Source: Rhodocyclaceae bacterium (GTDB lineage: Bacteria; Pseudomonadota; Gammaproteobacteria; Burkholderiales; Rhodocyclaceae). Taken from it: a stretch of DNA of 40,592 nucleotides. Shown here piece by piece: positions 35,680-40,592 of this stretch. Below the pieces are notes generated by a model. It was not told the origin of the DNA. It made no database searches and saw only the letters and a program-made list of their open reading frames with translations. Within the stretch, counting starts at the first letter, position 1; each line of letters starts with the position of its first letter. The stretch spans positions 1-40,592 of the forward strand of contig RXJP01000146.1 of assembly GCA_003963315.1 (NCBI GenBank). Direction: 5' to 3'. The position numbers and the translations under genes are program-made.

Positions 35680-36150
35680 ATGGCCCGCAAGGAATACCGC
35701 GAACTGGAAGCGAACATCACGGCCGCAGGGCTGCGCTTCGGCATCGCCCTCTCCCGCTTCAATGAGGAAATCGGCGACGGCCTGCTCTCCGGCGCCACGG
35801 ACGAACTGGCCAAGCTCGGCGCTGCTGCCGATGACGTTACCCTGGTCAGCGTGCCGGGGGCGCTGGAACTGCCCCTGGTATTGCAGACCATGGCCAAGAG
35901 AGGCAAGTACGACGCCCTGATCGCCTTGGGCTGCGTGATCCGCGGCGAGACCTACCACTTCGAGGTGGTGTCCAACGAATCCTCCCGGGGCATCACCGAG
36001 GCCCAACTGTTCACCGGCGTGCCCATCGCCAATGCCGTGCTCACCGTGGAAAACGATGACCAGGCCCGGGTACGCATGGTGCAGAAGGGCCGCGAAGCCG
36101 CCCAGTGCGCCGTGGAAATGGCGCGTTTGTTGAAGGCGGTGCGTTCATGA
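35680..36150 (+). CDS. ribH: 6,7-dimethyl-8-ribityllumazine synthase
   Basis: A 156-residue subunit of lumazine synthase, which joins the RibB product to the pyrimidine precursor. [18 protein letters not shown] and [13 protein letters not shown] are the substrate-binding blocks, and [14 protein letters not shown] contains the catalytic histidine loop. The C-terminal arginine ([15 protein letters not shown]) contacts phosphate. It begins 9 bp after ribBX and its stop overlaps the nusB start. Confidence 0.96.
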   Translation: MARKEYRELEANITAAGLRFGIALSRFNEEIGDGLLSGATDELAKLGAAADDVTLVSVPGALELPLVLQTMAKRGKYDALIALGCVIRGETYHFEVVSNESSRGITEAQLFTGVPIANAVLTVENDDQARVRMVQKGREAAQCAVEMARLLKAVRS

Positions 36151-36578
36151 GCGCCAGCAAATCCGGCCGCCGCCGTGCGCGCGAGTTCGTCGTCCAAGGT
36201 CTCTATCAGTGGCTGGTGGGCGGCCAGGACGAAGCTGCCATCCAGGTGCAGAGCGAGACCGTGCCCGGCTTTGAAAAGGCCGACACCGAACTGTTCAAGG
36301 CCCTGCTCCATGAAACCCTGCTCCATGCCGGCGAACTGCAAGGGCTGATCGCGCCCCACATCAGCCGTGCCTGGGAGGATGTATCTCCCATTGAACGGGG
36401 CATCCTGCTGTTGGCCACCTGCGAACTCAAGCACCATCTTGAGACGCCCTACCGGGTCATCATCAACGAAGCCATCGAACTGGCCAAAACCTTCGGCGGC
36501 ACCGATGGCCACCGCTTCGTGAACGGCGCTTTGGACAAGCTGGCCCCGGAACTGCGGGCGGCGGAAATCCGCAAGTAA
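36147..36578 (+). CDS. nusB: Transcription antitermination factor NusB
   Basis: A 143-residue all-helical protein that binds boxA RNA with NusE in rRNA antitermination. [19 protein letters not shown] at the start and the C-terminal [15 protein letters not shown] with [11 protein letters not shown] are typical. The ATG overlaps the ribH stop (ATGA), indicating translational coupling in the common ribH-nusB order. Confidence 0.95.
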   Translation: MSASKSGRRRAREFVVQGLYQWLVGGQDEAAIQVQSETVPGFEKADTELFKALLHETLLHAGELQGLIAPHISRAWEDVSPIERGILLLATCELKHHLETPYRVIINEAIELAKTFGGTDGHRFVNGALDKLAPELRAAEIRK

Positions 36579-36598
36579 TCCCGGACCGGGGGCAAGCC

Positions 36599-37540
36599 GT
36601 GCCGTCCGAGTTCACCCTCATCGATCGTTACTTCAAGCGTCCGACACCCACCGCCGTGCTGGGCGTGGGCGACGATTGCGCCCTGCTCCGGCCGACGCCG
36701 GGGACGGAGTTGGCGGTCACCACCGACATGCTGGTGGCGGGCACCCACTTCTACGCGGATACCGACCCTGAGGACTTGGGCTGGAAGACCCTGGCGGTCA
36801 ACATCTCGGACATTGCCGCCATGGGCGCCACCCCGCGCTGGGCCACCCTTGCGCTGGCCTTGCCGGCGGTGGACGAGGCCTGGCTGGCCGCCTTTGCCAA
36901 GGGACTCTTCGCCTGTGCCGAGGCCTTCGGCGTGGCTTTGGTCGGCGGCGACACCACCCGTGGCCCATTGACCTTCAGCATCACGCTGCTGGGGGAAGTT
37001 CCTATCGGCCAAGCCCTGCGCCGCGGCAACGCCCGAGCCGGCGACGAAGTCTGGGTATCCGGCACGCCAGGCATGGCCGCCCTGGGCCTCGCCCACTTGC
37101 AGGGGCGTTGCGCCTTGGCTGATCCGACGCCCTGCCTTGCCGCCCTGCATCACCCCCAACCAAGGGTCGCCCTGGGTCTGGGCCTGCGGGGGCTGGCCTC
37201 GGCCTGCATCGACATCTCCGACGGCCTGCTGGCGGACTTGGGCCACATTTTGGCGCAATCAGGCCTGACAGCCACCCTGCAGGTTGAGAAACTACCGGCG
37301 ACGGGTGTTGATGACGCCCTGGCGATGGAATGCCTGTTGGCGGGAGGCGACGACTACGAACTGGCGTTCACCGCCCCGGTCACCGCCCATGGGGCCATCG
37401 AGGCCCTGGGGCGGGAACTGGCTTTGCCCCTGCGCTGCATCGGCACCCTTGGCCACGGCAACCCCGGTACCATCGCACTGCTGGATGCCACGGGCCGCCC
37501 ATTGCCCACCGCCCGCAAGGGTTACGACCACTTCGCTTGA
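36599..37540 (+). CDS. thiL: Thiamine-monophosphate kinase
   Basis: A 313-residue enzyme that phosphorylates thiamine monophosphate to the diphosphate cofactor. GVGDDCALL, TTDMLVAGTHF, the NISDIAAMGATP segment and GGDTTRGP are the ATP/Mg-binding blocks of the PurM-like fold. The start is a GTG at 36599 following a GGGGGC ribosome site. It lies 20 bp after nusB and 11 bp before pgpA, the common nusB-thiL-pgpA order. Confidence 0.95.
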   Translation: MPSEFTLIDRYFKRPTPTAVLGVGDDCALLRPTPGTELAVTTDMLVAGTHFYADTDPEDLGWKTLAVNISDIAAMGATPRWATLALALPAVDEAWLAAFAKGLFACAEAFGVALVGGDTTRGPLTFSITLLGEVPIGQALRRGNARAGDEVWVSGTPGMAALGLAHLQGRCALADPTPCLAALHHPQPRVALGLGLRGLASACIDISDGLLADLGHILAQSGLTATLQVEKLPATGVDDALAMECLLAGGDDYELAFTAPVTAHGAIEALGRELALPLRCIGTLGHGNPGTIALLDATGRPLPTARKGYDHFA

Positions 37541-37551
37541 CTTCAATCGCC

Positions 37552-38088
37552 ATGGCCAAGAACCCCGCTCCTCCCGTCAAATTCCTCTTCGCCGATCCGG
37601 CCCATCTGCTGGCCTGCGGTTTCGGCAGCGGCCTCTCCCCTTTTGCGCCGGGTACCGCGGGCACTGCCTTCGCCTGGGTCAGCTATCCCCTGTTGCGCTT
37701 CGCCTTTCCCGGCGACCTGGCCTGTCTGTTGGCCCTGGGCGTGATGTTCCTGTTCGGCATCTACGCCTGCCAGATCACCGGGCGCCGCCTGGGTGTAGTG
37801 GACCATGGTTCTATCGTCTGGGACGAAATCGTTCCCTTTTGGGGCATCCTGATGTTCTGTCCGCCCGCCTTGCTGGCCTCGCCCCACGGCACTTATTTTT
37901 CCCTCGACAGCCTGCTCTGGCAGACGGCGGCCTTCTTCCTGTTCCGCTTCTTCGACATCGTCAAACTTCCGCCAGCAGGCTTTTTCGATACCCGGGTGAA
38001 AAACGGCTTCGGCGTGATGATGGACGACCTGATGGCCGCCGGCCATACCGTACTGGCCCTGGCCGTGTTGAAACGGCTGCTGGGCTGA
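37552..38088 (+). CDS. pgpA: Phosphatidylglycerophosphatase A
   Basis: A 178-residue membrane enzyme that dephosphorylates phosphatidylglycerophosphate to phosphatidylglycerol. GFGSGLSPFAPGTAGT at the start, VWDEIVPFWGI with the conserved DE, and RFFDIVKLPPAGFFD are the family motifs, and four hydrophobic segments are visible. It follows thiL by 11 bp and precedes pncC by 10 bp. Confidence 0.94.
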   Translation: MAKNPAPPVKFLFADPAHLLACGFGSGLSPFAPGTAGTAFAWVSYPLLRFAFPGDLACLLALGVMFLFGIYACQITGRRLGVVDHGSIVWDEIVPFWGILMFCPPALLASPHGTYFSLDSLLWQTAAFFLFRFFDIVKLPPAGFFDTRVKNGFGVMMDDLMAAGHTVLALAVLKRLLG

Positions 38089-38098
38089 CCCTCCTGCC

Positions 38099-38587
38099 AT
38101 GGATGCCCAACTGGCGACCCTTTCCGCACAGGTGGGGCAAGCCCTGGCGCAAGCCGGCCTGACCCTGGCCACCGCCGAATCCTGCACCGGCGGCTGGGTC
38201 GCCGAAGTAGTGACCCACACTGCGGGTAGTTCGACCTGGTTCGACCGGGGCTTCGTCACCTATTCCAACGAAGCCAAGTCCGACATGCTCGGGGTCGCCC
38301 CGGAAATCCTGGCCAGCCATGGCGCAGTCAGCGAAGCCGTCGCCATAGCCATGGCGGAAGGCGCATTGCGCCATTCCCGCGCCGACATAGCCCTCGCCGT
38401 CACCGGCATTGCCGGCCCTGGCGGCGGCACGGCGCAAAAACCGGTCGGCATGGTGTGCTTTGCCTGGGCGCGCCGCGACCGGCCCAGCCATTCTGTTACC
38501 TGTCACTTCGAGGGCGACCGTGAAGCAGTACGCCGCCAGACCGTCATCCATGCACTGCAACAACTATTAATACAAAACTTACGCTGA
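38099..38587 (+). CDS. pncC: Nicotinamide-nucleotide amidohydrolase (CinA C-terminal type)
   Basis: A 162-residue single-domain protein that deamidates NMN to nicotinate mononucleotide in NAD salvage. ATAESCTGGWVAE holds the catalytic serine segment, TYSNEAKSDMLGV follows, and VTGIAGPGGGT is the second hallmark. It corresponds to the C-terminal half of CinA; the N-terminal domain is absent, as is usual for PncC. In many betaproteobacteria it precedes recA directly; here the HD-GYP-like gene lies between them. Confidence 0.93.
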   Translation: MDAQLATLSAQVGQALAQAGLTLATAESCTGGWVAEVVTHTAGSSTWFDRGFVTYSNEAKSDMLGVAPEILASHGAVSEAVAIAMAEGALRHSRADIALAVTGIAGPGGGTAQKPVGMVCFAWARRDRPSHSVTCHFEGDREAVRRQTVIHALQQLLIQNLR

Positions 38588-38651
38588 ACTTACATTAATA
38601 TCTCTGGGTTAAACAATTCCAGTTGCTTCCATCCTTCGGGGAGATTGAACT

Positions 38652-39869
38652 ATGCGTCAAATCCCGCCAGGAACACTTGAAGTTGGCAAACCCATCCCTT
38701 TCGATTGCTATGACGCGGCCGGTACCCTGTTGCTGCGGAAGGGAAATCTGCTCGATAGCGAAAAACAACTGGAAAGCCTGTTGTCCCGCGGCCTATTCGC
38801 CGAAATCCCCGACGCCAAGGCCGAGGCAACGGCGCCCGCGCGCACCCTCAGCCCTTTCGATCTGGTGGACGGCTGCAAAAGCCGGCTGATCGCCATGCTC
38901 AACCAGCTGCGCATCGACAGCGCAGCCATCATCCCGCAAACGGAAGACGTCGCGTCGCTGAAGGCCGAGTATCGCCACAACGCGGCCCAGCGCTGCGCCA
39001 CGGAGGAAGCCAAAAATGCCATGCCGGAAGGGCTGTCGGCGCGGGTCGTTGAGATCGCCAGGGTGATCCAGAGAATTTGTCAGATGGACGCGGACGCCGC
39101 CCTGGGCCATGTGCACCTCAGCACGGACGGCCGCTATACCGCCATGCACCCGCTCCATTGCGGGATACTCAGCGAAATCATCGGCCTCGCTCTGGGGCTT
39201 GGGCAAGGGGAAAGGATTCCAGTTATCTGCGCCGCCCTCACCGCCAACGTCGCCATCCTCAATCTGCAGGAACGGCTGCACAAGCAGGACAATGCGCTGA
39301 CCGAGAATCAACGCAAACTATTGCGCCTGCATCCGGCCCTGTCCCGGGAGATGCTGATCGAACTCGGGGTGCATGACGAAGCATGGCTGGCGGCCGTGCT
39401 CCACCATCACGAACGTTACGACTGCAGCGGCTATGCCGATGGCTTGGTCGGGGAAGCCATCCCCATCGCCGCCCGGATCGTGGGCCTGACGGACATTTAC
39501 GACGCCATGATCAAGCCCCGCGGCTACCGGACGCCGGTGGCCTCCAAGGAAGCGTTACGGGATATTTTCCTCAAACGGGGCGGCAAGGTGGACGAGGCCA
39601 TGGCCAAGACCTTGATCAAGGAATTCGGCATCTATCCGCCAGGCAGTTTCGTGAAACTCAAGAACGGCGAAGTGGCCATTGTGTTCAAGCGGGGCAAATC
39701 CGCCACCACGCCCCTGGTACGCAGTGTGGTGGCGCCCCGCGGCGCCCCTTTGGAACGCCCGCTCCGGCGCGACACCAGCGAAGCCGGCTACGCGGTACTG
39801 GATATTGCGCCCCCCGATCCCATGGTCAAGGTGGACTTCCGCCAGCTCTGGGACTACGCCCGGGCCTGA
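38652..39869 (+). CDS. DUF3391/HD-GYP-like protein with degenerate catalytic residues
   Basis: A 405-residue protein with an N-terminal region like DUF3391 (about residues 1-110) and an HD-GYP-like domain (about 150-340). The second-sphere motif HHHERYDCSGYADGL and LTDIYDAM are recognisable, but the HD pair that normally binds iron (HDIGK) is replaced by ALTANVAIL, and GYP reads GYA. Phosphodiesterase activity on c-di-GMP is therefore doubtful; a binding or structural role is more likely. GGGGAG precedes the ATG. It lies between pncC and recA. No signal peptide or membrane segment is evident. Confidence 0.82.
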   Translation: MRQIPPGTLEVGKPIPFDCYDAAGTLLLRKGNLLDSEKQLESLLSRGLFAEIPDAKAEATAPARTLSPFDLVDGCKSRLIAMLNQLRIDSAAIIPQTEDVASLKAEYRHNAAQRCATEEAKNAMPEGLSARVVEIARVIQRICQMDADAALGHVHLSTDGRYTAMHPLHCGILSEIIGLALGLGQGERIPVICAALTANVAILNLQERLHKQDNALTENQRKLLRLHPALSREMLIELGVHDEAWLAAVLHHHERYDCSGYADGLVGEAIPIAARIVGLTDIYDAMIKPRGYRTPVASKEALRDIFLKRGGKVDEAMAKTLIKEFGIYPPGSFVKLKNGEVAIVFKRGKSATTPLVRSVVAPRGAPLERPLRRDTSEAGYAVLDIAPPDPMVKVDFRQLWDYARA

Positions 39870-39927
39870 ATCCGGCGCACCTTGCTTCTGGCTCATCCCA
39901 TGAGCCTCCCATCCGCTAGGCTTTAAA

Positions 39928-39948
39928 TTCCTGACTTCGGCTCAGGAA
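39928..39948. promoter_or_regulatory. Inverted repeat upstream of recA
   Basis: TTCCTGA and TCAGGAA flank a 7-nt CTTCGGC spacer. It could terminate the HD-GYP transcript (no T run follows) or be an operator for recA. It does not match the CTGT-N8-ACAG LexA box, and no such box is seen in this gap. Confidence 0.35.
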
Positions 39949-39963
39949 CCGCAATTTCTGTGC

Positions 39964-39969
39964 CATAAT
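39964..39969 (+). promoter_or_regulatory. Possible recA -10 element
   Basis: CATAAT lies 26 bp before the recA ATG. No good -35 hexamer is found at standard spacing. It is followed by a T-rich stretch. Confidence 0.4.
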
Positions 39970-39995
39970 TTTTCCCATTCCAGACGAGGACTCCC

Positions 39996-40592
39996 ATGGA
40001 CGACAACAAAGCCAAAGCGTTGCAAGCGGCGCTTGCTCAAATCGAAAAGCAATTCGGCAAGGGCTCCATCATGAAGATGGGCGAAGGCCAGATCGAAAAC
40101 GACATTCAAGCGGTTTCCACCGGCTCTCTGGGCCTGGATATCGCCCTCGGCATCGGCGGTCTGCCCCGGGGCCGGGTAGTGGAAATCTACGGCCCGGAAT
40201 CTTCCGGCAAGACCACCCTCTGTTTGCAGGTCGTGGCCGAAATTCAAAAACTGGGTGGTGTGGCCGCCTACATTGATGCGGAAAACGCCCTCGACCCAGT
40301 CTATGCCGGCAAGCTCGGCGTCAATGTGCCGGAAATGCTGATTTCCCAGCCCGACACCGGCGAACAAGGCCTTGAAATCGCCGATATGCTGGTGCGTTCC
40401 GGCGGTGTGGACCTGATCGTGGTGGACTCCGTGGCCGCGCTCACCCCCCGCGCCGAAATCGAAGGCGAAATGGGCGACCAGTTGCCCGGCCTGCAGGCCC
40501 GCCTGATGTCCCAGGCCCTGCGCAAGCTCACCTCCAATATCAAGCGCACCAACACCCTGGTGATCTTCATCAACCAGATCCGGATGAAGATC
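39996..40592 (+). CDS. recA: Recombinase RecA, N-terminal part (cut by window edge)
   Basis: The 199 visible codons encode the RecA core: [19 protein letters not shown], the Walker [10 protein letters not shown] near residue 66, [13 protein letters not shown], the Walker [13 protein letters not shown], and the [18 protein letters not shown] loop. It makes nucleoprotein filaments for homologous recombination and SOS induction. The ATG at 39996 follows GAGGA. The last third of the gene lies beyond the window. No recX can be seen. Confidence 0.97.
   Translation, partial: MDDNKAKALQAALAQIEKQFGKGSIMKMGEGQIENDIQAVSTGSLGLDIALGIGGLPRGRVVEIYGPESSGKTTLCLQVVAEIQKLGGVAAYIDAENALDPVYAGKLGVNVPEMLISQPDTGEQGLEIADMLVRSGGVDLIVVDSVAALTPRAEIEGEMGDQLPGLQARLMSQALRKLTSNIKRTNTLVIFINQIRMKI

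Noticed and set aside
33682-36006. Minus-strand 774-codon frame opposite dsbD, ribE, ribBX and ribH
   Set aside because: Antisense of four clear riboflavin and redox genes, with no plausible protein features.
39870-39995. LexA box before recA
   Set aside because: CTGTGCC occurs at 39958, but no ACAG follows at the required spacing; only an unrelated inverted repeat is present.

Overview
The window is about 40.6 kb of GC-rich chromosome from a betaproteobacterium, most likely of the Rhodocyclales/Azoarcus type. This placement is inferred from gene content and protein resemblance; no rRNA gene is present to confirm it. Nearly all of the sequence is core housekeeping DNA with tight gene packing. 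I see no tRNA, rRNA, CRISPR array, prophage or classical insertion sequence.

Layout. 1-2.3 kb (minus): basic amino acid decarboxylase (cut by the window edge), dcd and the Fe-S carrier gene apbC/mrp. 2.4-7.8 kb (plus): metG, a SulP anion transporter, an acylphosphatase and a 2-Cys peroxiredoxin with an OxyR-type site in front of it. 7.9-12.3 kb (minus): dnaE, a WbuC-type cupin and a MaoC-type hydratase. 12.6-16.8 kb: a flavodoxin-like reductase divergent from a LysR regulator, a DUF2798 protein, an orphan ParA and ubiB. 16.9-22.9 kb: an EAL-HDOD protein (minus), then a sodium:solute symporter, a diguanylate cyclase, a VanZ protein and a MazG-like pyrophosphohydrolase (plus). 22.9-25.6 kb: a thioredoxin-fold ferredoxin, an alpha/beta hydrolase and a NodI/NodJ-type ABC exporter. 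25.7-28.5 kb (minus): a coiled-coil membrane protein and an ilvG-type acetolactate synthase preceded by a valine-rich leader peptide and an attenuator. 28.7-40.6 kb (plus): a Cache-PAS-GGDEF-EAL protein, cutA, dsbD, then ribE-ribBX-ribH-nusB-thiL-pgpA-pncC, a degenerate HD-GYP protein and the start of recA.

The most unusual feature is in metG. A 486-bp segment (162 codons, in frame) sits between the anticodon-binding domain and the C-terminal tRNA-binding domain of methionyl-tRNA synthetase. It encodes a complete-looking DUF559 (Vsr/PD-(D/E)XK-like) nuclease domain and is bounded by inverted copies of a REP-like palindromic repeat. It looks like a small nuclease-carrying element that entered an essential gene without breaking its frame. 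A third, degenerate copy of the repeat lies near 23.9 kb.

Two regulatory elements stand out. One is the ilvG attenuator: a 42-residue leader peptide with 13 valines, followed by a strong terminator. The other is the four-block OxyR-like palindrome upstream of ahpC. Four proteins with cyclic-di-GMP domains lie in the window. Two look catalytically intact (GGDEF; GGDEF-EAL) and two look degenerate (EAL-HDOD; HD-GYP) and may act as binding or scaffold proteins.
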